The notes under the pieces were generated by a model. That model was not told where the DNA came from, made no database searches, and saw nothing but the letters and a program-made list of their open reading frames with translations. The translations under genes were made by a program, and so were the position numbers. Of a stretch of DNA of 64,000 nucleotides, positions 31,424 through 42,593 are shown in pieces; position 1 is the stretch's first letter, and each line of letters opens with the position of its first letter. The stretch comes from Russula earlei (lineage: Eukaryota; Basidiomycota; Agaricomycetes; Russulales; Russulaceae), in contig JAGFNK010000137.1 in the NCBI GenBank assembly GCA_025769875.1, positions 1 to 64,000 of the forward strand. Reading direction: 5' to 3'.

Positions 31424-34010
31424 AAAATGACGTCCCTATGCAGAAGAGGACAAAGACATTGACAAATATAAGGTTCTAGGTCTAGGAATCAAGACAGATC
31501 CTTATACTACTCATTGGGAACCCAGAAGCCCAGCAGTAGATGACCCAGCTCCATTGATACAAAAGTCATCAAGTGGAGAAACAGAGAAGTTGGACCCTCC
31601 AACTACAGACCAGAAAGCAGAAGCACCAGAAGTATTGGAGAGGCTGAAAGACTGGAGCAGACAGTACACATCTCACCCATTGAACCAACAATTGTTGAGG
31701 AACCAGAAGAATCAGTTGAAATGCAGCGACACAGACAGCCACCATTGCCACCCAGACAGCAGGTGGAAGAACAGTGCCTACCATTGTAGTAAACCCTGGA
31801 GGCGGTCCACCTGGTGCAGGAGGACCACCTGGAGGTGGAGGAGTCTTCTTTGGACCCACAGGTCCACCAGCCCCAGGAGGGGGCCCACCCGGAGGAGGAC
31901 CACCTGCAGCACCTCCTGTAGGACCAGGAGCGAACCTGGCACCCCAGCCAGCACTGGCCCCTATGGAGGAAATGGATCTTTGAAAGGAGACCCTCCTGAA
32001 GTCTTCGAAGGAGACAGAAAGAAGACAAAGTATTTTGTCCAAGATTTCAATCTATGGAATCTGCTTAACAGTGACAACCCAACCATGATTATTCCAATGA
32101 AGCGAGTAGCCTTAGCTCTCACCTACATCAAAGGAGAGAAAGTACATGAATGGGTGGTCAACCAAATGAACTTGGTAGAAGCAAAAAGAAATGGGGACCC
32201 ACTGTCTCCCTATGCACCTGTGTGTCATGAACCAGTTCCTGGAGAGGGCCCTTGAAGGACCCTTCCTTAATAGAGGAAACCCAGCCTCTATGGTGCCACC
32301 CTGTTCACACAGGCAAAAGGGGTGAGTAGAGGTGTCCACAATATTGCGCATACATTGTCATGCGAGCAATTCTCAGCACAATCGACATACAGCAAGCCCC
32401 ACTTAATGGCAACCCTTTCAGCAGTAAAGGACTGTATTATAGCCTCTCTAAGGACCCCTTAGGACGACTCTAAGTGCCCTTCAAGAGGCACTAACAAGGC
32501 ACTAAAAGCCCTACAACGTGTTATTAGACTAACTCTATTAACTATAGAATGAACTATAAAGCAATACTAAGGACCTTAATATAAGTATTAGGGTCAACTC
32601 AAATGACCCTAATAGAACTATATAAGGGGCCTTATAAGCAGCTCTATTCCCTGAACCTAACTACAAGTCCTCAAATGACTGGCCCTAAATTAACTAACAG
32701 TAAATGAATCAGGTGCTTTGCATGTGTACTAAGGCAGTGAACATGTGGACAGTAAAGGCTCTTACTCATCAATAGGAGCATTCTTACCCAGCAGCTTACT
32801 GAGAATGACTGAGCATGCTCAGTAAGCATACTCCAACTTCTTACTCATCCATCAATTGTGCTTGATAACAAGGTTATGACTTGTTCCCTATTTGGCAGTT
32901 CTCTTGTAGTATATAAGCACTCAATAAAGTAGCAGACAGTCTTCAGACTGTCCATTTGTTTACGACACTTTCTACCCCTGGGATACTCCTTTAAGGACCA
33001 TCCCCTTGTGATCACTCTGGCTTCTTCCCTGCATGACTTCTTCATACTACCAATAACCATACCTCTTTGGTATTTAGTACTGCTTTGGACCCTACGTCTT
33101 GCTCACACCATCTTGGACATTTATCAACTTGTCTTCAAACTTATCCCTCACTCTTGAACTGGATTGTTCAACAGTGAGTCTTGACACTGTGCAGCTGGAT
33201 CCAACTGACATGCTCTTTTGGACCAAATTTGTGGATGACGTCTTCAGAGAATTCAAGGACACCACAGAACGCGAAGACACTTTCATGGAGCTGCAGCAAT
33301 TGTCCATGTCTAAAGCAGCATCACTGGATGATTATACCAGCAAGTTCCTTGTTCTGCTCAGTAAAGCAGGATGGGATCAGACTTCACCAGGACCAGTCAA
33401 GGCCTATAAGGCTGGACTGATCACCTGGCTGGTGCAACAAATTTATAATTGACCAGTCAGAGACATACCTGCCATCAATGATCTACGAGCATGGATCAAT
33501 GCTGCCAGGGAAGAACAAGCCAGAGACCAGCTTATGAAAGCTAATATTGGATCTGGAGGTGGATCATTGACCACCAGAGAAAATCACATGAAATTCCTAC
33601 AGGTGGGGAAAAGGTGAAACCAAAGAGACCCCAATGCTATGGAAGTGGACTTGGTATCCACTGATGCAGCAAGGACCAAGTGTTGCCCTCCTCTAACAGA
33701 GAAGAAAAAACTGCTAGCAGAAGGAAAATGCTTCATCTGCAAGAGGGCAGGGCACATTAGCTGGAACTGTCCTGACAAGGACAGAGTTAAGAAGAAATAA
33801 AGTAACCCAAGGGACAAAGGAAAGGCTCGAGCTCTGGAAACAGAGAAGGAGGACAACTCAGGGGAGAGTGGAGACAAAAGCACTGTCTCTGGATGATCCA
33901 CATCTCCCCCTCCTACCTATAACAAGGGCTCCTCCTCTGCATACATAAAAAATATGTCCACCAAACAGAAGGAGGATATACCAGAAGAACTGATGGAACA
34001 GGGTTTTTAG
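31424..34010 (+). pseudogene. gag: Gypsy F gag, interrupted by LTR-G
   Basis: Pieces 31424-32222 and 33187-34010. Contains LGIKTDPYTTHW (like DKPYTTGW in gypsy C), a Gly/Pro-rich stretch of GGGPP repeats (31790-31940), capsid core GDPPEVFEGDRKKTKYF and KGEKVHEWVVNQMN, then after the LTR LWDDVFREFKDTTE-like residues and SLDDYTSKFLVLLSKAG, and a knuckle CFICKRAGHISWNC (about 33730). It ends GGT TTT TAG at 34010; pol is open in the -1 frame there. Several internal stops. Confidence 0.82.
32223..33186 (+). repeat. Solo LTR-G
   Basis: 964 bp, TGTCATGAACCAG...GTGAGTCTTGACA, TSD CTGTG (32218-32222 and 33187-33191), interrupting gypsy F gag. Confidence 0.92.
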
Positions 34011-35193
34011 GAACACCTAAGTCGATGGCCTGGCTTAGGAAGAATAGTGTGTTGCAAGTGTACATTAGGAGACTGAATGCTATGAATATCCCATTCACTT
34101 TCATCACTGCACACATGATGGCCAAGGAATCTGCTCAACTAGACAGTGGAGCAACAGAGAACTTCATCAATCACTCAGCTTGGAAAAGACTGAAGATTGA
34201 GAAACAAGAACTACATGAATGTATGGTAGTATGAAATGTTGACAGCACCCAGAATAAGCAAGGGGAACTCACCCATTACTGCTGGCTTCACGTCCGATAC
34301 AAGGCAGAAGGAGAGCTTGCAAAAGTTTCATCTCACAGACTTAGGAACAGATCAGGTCATCCTGGGATATCCCTTCCTATATGAATTCAACCCCACCATC
34401 AACTGGGAGAAAGGACAGCTGATTGAAGGAGCAGTACAAATTGAGACTGCTCAATACAAGTACCTGGATCTCTATGTTGCAGATATCCAAAAGTGAGCAA
34501 GAGATGAAAGCTGACAATTGAAGAAGGGGGAGGCCATTTACCTACAGAAGATGACTATTGCTCAGAAGTAGGCCCAACAGTTGAACAAACTACAGGAAGG
34601 AGAGGACCCCCTTGCCAATGTTCCAAAGCAATTCCACTGCTTTGCAGATGTCTTCTCAGAAGAAAAGTCCCAGAGGTTCCCACCACCAAGGGAACCAGAT
34701 ATGCAGATAGAGCTGTTACCTGATGCACCAAAGGAGCTAAACTGCAAAGTTTACCCCCTGACACAAGATGAACAAGAATACCTCAAGCCTAGCTGATGAA
34801 GAAGAAAAGCAATATGTCACTTCAGGTCCATCCAGCTACACATCTCCAGTGTTCTTCATTGGAAAGAAGGACAGCAAGGAGAAAAGAATCATTGTGGACT
34901 ACCGACAACTAAATCAGTTGACTAGAGAAGACAATGAATCTTTACCACATCTGGAACAAGAGGTGGAAAGACTTTGAGGGAAGAAGGTGTTCTCCAAGTT
35001 TGATATATGATGGGGATACTATAACATATGACTGGCAGAAGGAGATTGCTGGAAAGTGGCCTTCAAGATGCGATATAGAACATACCTGCCCAATGTCATG
35101 TATTTTGGGCTCAAGAACATGCCAGCCTTCTTCACTAGGCTGATGAGAAGAGACTTCAGTGACTGACTGGACCAATGGGCAGAATACACTGTC
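34008..35193 (+). pseudogene. pol: Gypsy F pol, proximal: protease and RT
   Basis: Protease with LDSGATENFINHSAWKRL (34130s) and ILGYPFLYEFNPTINW. RT with SPVFFIGKKDSKEKRIIVDY and ALKNMPAFF-type residues. It is riddled with TGA stops at positions where relatives have Arg: 34232 (before NVD), 34975 (before GKK), 35008 (FDI*WGY) and 35029 (NI*LAEGD). The frame is cut at EYTV (35193) by LTR-G and resumes at NYLDDFG. Confidence 0.82.
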
Positions 35194-36151
35194 TGTCACA
35201 AACCATTCTCCGGAGAGGGCCCTTGAAGGACCCTTCCTTATAGGAGGAAACCCAGCCTCTATGGTGTCACCCTGTTCACACGAGCAAAAGGGGTGAGTAG
35301 AGGTGTCCACAATATCGCGCGTGCATTGTCGTGCGAGCGATTCTCAGCACAATTGACATACAGCAAGCCCCACTTAATGGCAACCCTTCTAGCAATAAAG
35401 GACAGTATTAGGGCCCTCCTAGGGACCCTTTAGGACGACTCTAGGTGCTCTACGATAGGTACTAACCTAGTATCAAAGACCCTACAACCCATTATTAGAC
35501 CGACTCTAATAACTATAGAACGAACTAGAAGGCAATGCTAAGGACCTTAATAGGAGTATTAGGGTCAACTCTAAGGACCCTAATAGAACTATATAAGGGC
35601 CTTATAAGTTAATGCTGTTCCCTGACCAAACTACAAGTCCTCAAATGACTGGCCCTAAACTAACAGAAAGGAATCAGAAGCTCGCACGTGCACTAGAACA
35701 GCAAACACGTGGATAATGAAAGCTCTTACTCAGCAGGAGAAGCCTTCTTACTCAGCCGATTACTGAGCATGACTGAGCATGCTCAGTAAGCGCACTCTGA
35801 CTTCTTACTCATCGTTCTATTGTGCTTGATAACAAGGTTATGACTTGTTCTCTATTTAGCAGTTCCCTTGTAGTATATAAGCACTCAATAGAATAGCGGA
35901 CAGTCCTTGGACTGTCCATTTGTTTACGGCACTCTCTATCCCTGGGATACTCCTTTAAGGACCGTCCCCTTGTGACTATCCTGGCCTCCTCTCTGCATGA
36001 TTGCTCTACTCTCACGGTAACAGTGCCTCTCTGGTATTTGTTACTACTCTGGACTTTACTTCTTGCCCACGCCGTCTTAGACGTCTATCGACTTGTCTTC
36101 GAGCTTACCCCTCACTCTTGAACTGGATAGTTCAACAGTGAGTCTTGACAA
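35194..36151 (+). repeat. Solo LTR-G
   Basis: TGTCACAAACC...GAGTCTTGACA(A). TSD CTGTC (35189-35193 and 36152-36156), with one extra A at the right end. Excision restores E-Y-T-V-N-Y-L-D-D in RT. Confidence 0.87.
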
Positions 36152-37629
36152 CTGTCAACTATCTGGATGACTTTGGAATTGCCATGGGGGACAGTCCCGA
36201 ACAACTAGCAATGTATCAGCAAGCTACTCATGCTTATGCAGAAGAAGTCATACTTCCTGAAACCCAAGAAGTGCCAGTTCATGGTGCAGACACTAACCAT
36301 GCTGGGTTGGGACATAGACAAAGGGAAGATGAAGATTGAGGCCTCCAAGGTCTGAGGAATCATGGACTGGCCTAGGAAAATCAAGGATGTGCATGAAGTG
36401 TGCAAAGTCATGGGAGTCCTCAGCTACAATAGGGCTTTTATCTGAGGGTTCAGCCAGATTGCTCAACCCATTATTGCCTTGACAAAGAAAGGAGTCCTGT
36501 TTTAATGGACTCAAGAATGCAAAGATGCTCTGGAATGACTTATCCAGATAGTATCTTCTGACCCTGTCCTGCTCCATCCCAATGAGGAGCGACCCTTTGA
36601 ATTGGAAGTAGATGCATCCAACTATGCTATTGGAGCAGTGCTATGCCAAAAGGATGAACAAGGAAAGAGAAGGCCGATAGGATACTTCTCTGCAGCCTTG
36701 AAACAAGCAGAAAAGAACTACAACATATGGGACAAAGAGTTCTTAGCCATGGTATGAGCCTTGAAGCACTGGAGACACCTGCTCATGGGAGCAAAGCACA
36801 AGGTGGTGGTCTATACAGACCATGTGAACCTGTTGCATTACTGACACCCTCAGCATATAAATGGTCAAGTGGCTGTTGTGCAGCATAGAGCGCAGCTAAC
36901 AGGCCAAGCAACCCACCTTAGAGGTTGTGCTAATGCTCAAGTGATATTGGGGTGTAGAGCGATGTGTATACTCGTCTACAAGTATGATATTTATACCTCT
37001 ATGACCCAGGGCTGTTCCTAAGTCCAAAAGAGGTGACTACAGGTGTCCACTATATCGCGCATTAAGTGACACGTGATGTGGAAACATTCTAGACACAGCA
37101 TAAGGCTGCATCTTGTGATAGATAGCGTAGTATGCGTAACCCTATTGCCATAAGCGCATATACTAAAGTTCTGTCTAACACGTAACATCTATGAGCGGAT
37201 CTTGAACCTTGTATGAAGGTCTTCGCCTTCTTTGATCCGTTCGGGTTCCGGTTCAACAGTGGCAAGATACATTACCTTCTTGGCCAACTTCAACTTGGGG
37301 CTGAAATACCAGGCAGGGGCAAGGAATAAAGCAGACACCTTGTGCAGGAGACCTGACCTTGATGATGGACAAGGGGATAAAGAAGAAGTGGTCATGTTAC
37401 CAGACCACCTTTTTATTCGAGTAATGCATACTACTGCATTAGAAGAATGGATAAAGAACCAACAAGGGGAAGACAGACACCAACTAAAGTTACTCGATTG
37501 GGTACAGAAACACCAACTGGAGAAGCAACATAGCTTATGGTGGAGGAATGAAGCCTTGGTGGTTACAGGCGACAAAGGAACCCACAGAACATTACTGGAA
37601 CAGTACCATGACCCACAGCAGGACATCCA
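36152..37629 (+). pseudogene. pol: Gypsy F pol, distal: RT, RNase H, integrase zinc domain (truncated)
   Basis: Catalytic NYLDDFGIAMG at 36157, RNase H with ELEVDASNYAIGAVL, QAEKNYNIWDKEFLAM, VYTDHVNLLHY, then after solo LTR-K (36874-37258) ARYITFLANFNLGLKYQAGA and NKADTLCRRPDL. It ends in the integrase H2C2 region (LLEQYHDPQ) at 37629, where the 3' LTR starts abruptly. The integrase core and all downstream parts are deleted. TGA codons replace Arg at 36443 and 36842. Confidence 0.83.
36874..37258 (-). repeat. Solo LTR-K
   Basis: 385 bp, TGTTGTGCAGCATAG...CCGGTTCAACA, perfect TSD GTGGC (36869-36873 and 37259-37263). TATA-like GTATAAATA reads on the minus strand. It is the only copy of this family in the window. 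Confidence 0.88.
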
Positions 37630-37774
37630 TGTTACTGAGTGGTTTGGGGTCTGGAAGATGCCAGAACACCTGAACTATAGACTGCACCATTTGCTTCATG
37701 TGTGTGTCAGATCTTGACCATTTATGTTTTTTGATATTGCATTTGGGACATGTTGACCATATCTTTCTGAAGAT

Positions 37775-38332
37775 TGTTAAGATCTGACAGATCTTAGTAC
37801 CAACTCTTTAGTGAAAGAGTTGCTTGATATAGTTCAAGCACTAGACTTCGAACCCTTTGATATTATCTCAGGAAGATTGAATGTAGAAAAGAGAGGGACC
37901 TCTTTCAGTTTAGAGTCTGCACTATAATTTGTTTAGATGGTTGACAAGATGGTTATCTTGTAAGATTGTGTAAGTCGAGCGTAAGGCTCAACCTCTTGGT
38001 ACCACAGGCTATTTATACGATATCTTGATAACTACTGATCCGATTCGTACGAAACTTGGGGTGCACATAGCTGAGAACCAGTAGTATCCAAATACGAAAA
38101 GCGCAATTCAGAATGTTAGAAATGACTCACGTGTGAGTCATTCCTTCCTAGTATCTGTCAGCAATCAGTAAGCAATCAGTAAGCAATCAGTAAGCAATCA
38201 GTAAGCAATCAGTAAGCAATCAGTAAGCAATCAGTAAGCAATCCATAAGCAGATCGATAAGCAGACACATGAGTAATCACAGATGAGTCAGCAGAAATAG
38301 ATGACAGTCGGAGAATCAAGAGAATCTTAACA
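37775..38332 (-). repeat. 3' LTR of gypsy C
   Basis: 558 bp, TGTTAAGATCTGAC...GAATCTTAACA on the plus strand. The polypurine tract lies at 38333-38349 (read on minus). It contains an expanded 11-bp array at 38161-38237. Confidence 0.92.
38161..38237. repeat. 11-bp tandem repeat in gypsy C 3' LTR, 7 units
   Basis: Seven perfect copies of GCAATCAGTAA followed by a degenerate eighth. The 5' LTR has only three (49121-49153). This accounts for nearly all of the length difference between the two LTRs. Confidence 0.93.
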
Positions 38333-38364
38333 CCATTCCCCCTCTAGGCTAGGTCTGGCACGAC

Positions 38365-40350
38365 CTAGTCACTCACTCCATGATAGCCTTCGACCCACTC
38401 GCCTTCCCATCCTTCGGTGATATCTAGAGCATCTTGTTCAGTGAGGAGGGTGGAGACATCTCTGTCGATACACTTTGGACTGTATTCTAGAGAAGTCAGC
38501 TCCTTGTAATATTCATATTGTTTCATCTCGGCTTGAGTAGTGGCTTGTGCTAGATCAGAGGTACTAGCCCTAGGCATGCATTGTGAAGTCGAGGCTAGGT
38601 GCACTGCATTGGGAATTTCTCAGACTGGGAGTCCTCCGCCTCGTCTCGCGGTTGGCGGAGCACTGGTTCCTCCTCTGAGTCGAGCACTCCGTCGTGGGGG
38701 TTGTCTGTTACCACCTCTTCCTCGCCTTCCTCGTCCAGTAAGTGGGGGCTCTGACCCAGATCTAGCTTCGGCTGGTGTAGCGTGGCGTGAGGTTATAGGG
38801 GTTGGAGTTAGAGAGGGAAGAGGGGTATCCAGGTTTATAGTACCGTCATTTAAGACAGTTGCCACAAGGTGTTCTGCAGCAGAAGTCCCTGCAGTTGTAC
38901 TAGTCAGTGTGTCTTTGAGACCTTCTACTGCACAAGATGTGCGTGCGAGATTGATCTTGAGATCGTCGACTGCGGTCGACGCTGCTCGTGCATTAGCCAC
39001 TGCATCTTGTAAGATGCTTACTGTTCCTCGCAAATGTCCCCTCAAGGTCCTTTCTTCCGGCAAAAGTGGCCTTAGATGACTGCACCGCTCTATGGGTTGG
39101 AAGAATTTGTGGTTGTTGGGGATGATGCATTGTCGGCAAGAGATGCAGGCATAATGGGGTGTTTCGCAATGTCGGTCCCAATGTCCCTTCCAACCACACC
39201 ATTGGCACTTGTGCTCGTACATGAGCTGCCACCATTTAGCCATTCCTGCATTGTAAGGGGGGGTCGGAGGGCGAGAAAACTTTCCTCGCTCAATCTCTTC
39301 CTCCTCATGACCTCTTGTAGATGGTCCTGCTTCTCCTCCCTCATCGTCCTGAGAATCTTTGCTTCCAGCCCCTCCTCTAACTCTTTCTGCAACGTGGCGG
39401 GCAACAAGGACTTGTACCTCAGGTAGGAAGAACTCTTCTTGCCATAATCCCGTACCTTCCAGAATGCCTCGCGGGCCATTCGCTCCCGTGATAAGAGCCC
39501 ACATTTCTCGTGCTCGAGGGAGGAATTTGGCTGCTCGGAGACGAGAATGCACTCCCTCGTAGATGTCCTCCGCTCGAGCTCTATTGAGAGCCAATTGATT
39601 TCTTTCTCGCTGAATAACTTTTTGTCGCTTGTTAAGTAATTGACTTTGTTGAGCCAAGCTAGCGAGTCGTGTGGAATGCTGGTTAATGCGCCATATTTCG
39701 GCCTCGACTCCAGCATCTCCCAACATGTGTGTGACAGAGGTGAGGAGGGAGTGGAACATGTGGAGAGGGAAATTCGGGATGTCGGCTGTAAGAATGTCAG
39801 GGTATTCTTCTTCACTCTCTGGAAGGAACTCTGGGTAGAGGTTGTAGTTAGGATGCGTGTATAGGGATTCTCCGAAGACCAACTTGTCTTTTCCTTGACA
39901 ACCCCAGATGAATGGTTCTTCTGCGCCCTGGTTTCCACCCACACCCCATCGAATATACTTGGCGGGGACGAGTTCGTGCCAGTCGTTTGGGATAGTGATG
40001 TGGGTAAGGTGTTGACTGGGGTCATAGCATTCCCATCCTTCTCCGGGAATATCGGGGTCCACGTAGGTACTCGTAGGGGAGTCAGATATGATGGGAACCG
40101 GACTAGTCGATTCTTCTGTTGTAGGCCCAGGGGGAACGACTGTCTCAAGGTACTCAAGGTCAGGGAGAGATGGGGAAGGTGTTCGGACATGGTAGGAGGG
40201 CGATGCTCATTCATCTGTAGACATAGTCGTTCTACTACCAACAAGGTCAAGAAAGACGGGGAGTAATTGGTCAATATGGGTGCGACTAAGTCGTCGACAA
40301 AGATCTTCAATGGGGGATGGAGGCCTACTGGGATCAGTGTCGCTTTCCAT
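38365..40350 (-). pseudogene. ORF3 of gypsy C: zinc-knuckle, RGG-tailed protein in the env position
   Basis: One frame from ATG 40350 (MESDTDPSRPPSP) to a stop at 38365, beside the polypurine tract; about 660 codons with TGA at 40207 and 38620. The first 47 codons are in the same frame as pol, so pol may run into ORF3. After the first TGA comes SPSYHVRTPSP, shared with gypsy B. Order: Pro/Ser-rich N-terminus; acidic block; helical coiled-coil-like block (VIQRERNQLALNRARAEDIY); extended knuckle C-x2-C-x3-G-H-x4-C-x2-P-H-x2-C; helical segment; basic tail with GRGRRGRGG and RRSARLRGG (RGG/nuclear-signal-like); then ELTSLEYSPKCIDRD to the end. No membrane segment. Role unknown; nucleic-acid binding inferred. 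Confidence 0.72.
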
Positions 40351-42593
40351 GCAGGTTTTTATAGTCCTAATGGCTGCAGGGTTTGCTTTGTGAAAGTCTT
40401 TCATGAGGTCGGGGGCATGTAGATTTGTGGCTGGCTCCCAAGAGTCGTGAGCAGAGGAGTATCCCTTCCATCGAACGTAATACTGCAGCTGTTTTTTCCT
40501 TCCAACACGCCTTGACCCCAAAACGTTTTCGAGCTCCCACTCCTGTTCATCATTTATGACATCTGGTGGTGGTTCTTCATAATTTGCGCCATATTCCTCC
40601 GTCTCCTGATATGGATGTAAGAGGTTGGCATGGAAGATGTCATGCACTTTCCATCGTTCTGGTAATTGTAATTTGTATGCCACTGGGCTTATCACTTCCT
40701 TGATTTTGAACGGTCCTAGCCTTTTTGCTGCTAGTTTGGCCATGGGCTGGAACGTTTTGATGTTCTTTCCTTCTAACCATACTTTATCTCCTTCTTTATA
40801 AGGTTTGAACCCTATTTTCTTCTTCAGCAGTCTATGCCCTAATAGGATAGCTTTCTGGGCGTCCTGTCTTGCCTTTTGTAATGATCCCTTTCTTTCTTCT
40901 AGTTTTGGGAAATTTCCTACTGTAGTTGATTGATAGGTTTTGGGAAGAAATCCCATCCACAACTCGTATGGTGTCTGTTGTGTAGCACTGGAGACATGTG
41001 AGTTCATAATATATTGAGTTACTGGTAACAAGTCTGCCCAATTGTCTTGTTGGAAATTGCAATATATTCGCAGTATGGTTTCCACTGTTTGATTGGTTCT
41101 TTCTGATTGCCCATCGGTCTGGGGATGATATGCCATGCTCATGTTCCTATCTATTTTGAGTTGTCGACAAATTTCTTGGGCAAGCTTTGATGTAAAGCGG
41201 GTATCTCTGTCCGAAATAATCTTGTCCAGTAAACCTACGAATGGGAACACTCTCTCGTGATAGATTTTGGCTAGGTCTTCTGTTCCCATAGTTTCTTTGA
41301 AGGGAAGTAATATGACCGCTTTGGTACAGTCATGATCAGTTATAGTAAGTATAGAATCGTATCCTCTAGACAGCGGTAACTTGGTGATGAAGTCCATAGC
41401 TATAGTTTGGAAAGGGGTTGCTTCTGTTTTGAGTGTTATTGGATATATTGGTGCCTCATTTCGTCTGGTAATGGTTTTATTTGATTGACACGTTGCACAT
41501 CCTTTCACATAATTTTGAACCACTTGTCTCTGATTGCGCCACCAATAGTCTCTTCTTATTGCAGTATAAGTTTTGCGCAACCCTGGATGTCCGGCTGTTG
41601 GTCCATTGTGATATTCTCGAAGGATAGCTTGGTATGCTTCCATGCCTCCTGTCACTACCAAGGCTGTATCTTTCCTCCATAGTCCACTGACTATCTTGAG
41701 TTCGTAATTGTCCTTCCATCGTTTTAGGAGTCTTACTCCTTCTTCCTTTCTTTGGTCTAGCTTGACCCTTTCTTCCATGGCCATAACTTCTAGAACTTGA
41801 ACGAACAGCTCATCTGGCAAGGCGGTGATTTCTTCTTTTTCTGGAACATTTGATCTGTAGTCAGGTCTTCGTGATAGTCCATCTGCTCTATTTCTCTTCC
41901 CTGGTTGGTGTCGCAGCTCCAGATTGTACTGTGCCACTATGGGGAGATATCTTGCTACTTGGTCCCTCAGTTTTTGAGGCTCTCGATAATACATCAGGTT
42001 TTTGTGATCTGTAAAGACCACTACCTTGTGAGGTGACCCTAGCAAGAGATGTCTCCAGTTTTTGAGGGCAGCAACCAGCACTAAGAATTCTCTATCCCAT
42101 ACTGCATAGTTTCGTTCTGCTGAATTCAAGGTTCTGGAATAATATCCCACTTCTCTTCTTAATTGATCTTCGTCATATTGATAGAGAATAGCCCATAGAG
42201 CGTAGGATGAAGCATCGACATCTAAGAAGAACTGCCTTTTGAAGTTTGGCTGCCAGAGTATTGGATCACTTGTGATTGCCTTGATCAGTTTATCCAAGGC
42301 TTCTCGACATTCATCTGTCCATTGGAAAGGGACTCCTTTCTTGAGTAAACGTGTGATAGGCAGGGCTATAGTTGAGAAGTTTGGTATGAAAGGTCAATGA
42401 TACCCTATCATTCCTAGGGTTACTTGTATATCTGTTTTGTCTTTGCAGTCCCTTGGCCACTTGCTTAGTCCTTTAATCTTTGAAGGGTCTACTTGTATCC
42501 TTCCTTCTTCGGCTATCCATCCCAAGACTTCTATTCTCTCCTTTTCGAACTCGCACTTGGATACTTTCAAAAAGTATGGGTTTTGTTCCATTA
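40207..42593 (-). pseudogene. pol: Gypsy C pol, distal: RNase H, integrase, chromodomain
   Basis: A 696-codon block (42297-40207) preceded by 42593-42394. After a TGA at 42394 (GYH*PF, Arg in relatives): RNase H (FFLDVDASSYALWAIL, AERNYAVWDREFLVL, FTDHKNLMYYREPQ, ADGLSRRPDY), integrase zinc domain (HPGLRKTYTAIRRDYWW, CATCQSNK), core with AMDFITKLPLS, ISDRDTRFTSK and GQSERTNQTVE (D, D, E all present), GPFKIKEVISPVAYKLQLP linker, and chromodomain WELENVLGSRRVGRK with VRWKGYSSAHDSWEP. It looks functional as an integrase. It is separated from the protease/RT part by the TIR element at 42594-45489. Confidence 0.92.

Noticed and set aside
31569..32042. 157-codon minus-strand Gly/Pro-rich ORF
   Set aside because: Antisense to the Gly/Pro-rich part of gypsy F gag. 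CCX/GGX repeats create mirror ORFs.
38161..38237. Regular short repeats resembling a CRISPR array
   Set aside because: Units are contiguous 11-mers without spacers, inside a eukaryotic LTR; a simple minisatellite.
39090..40310. 406-codon minus-strand ORF overlapping ORF3 of gypsy C
   Set aside because: An out-of-frame shadow. The ORF3 frame holds the zinc knuckle and the SPSYHVR motif shared with gypsy B.
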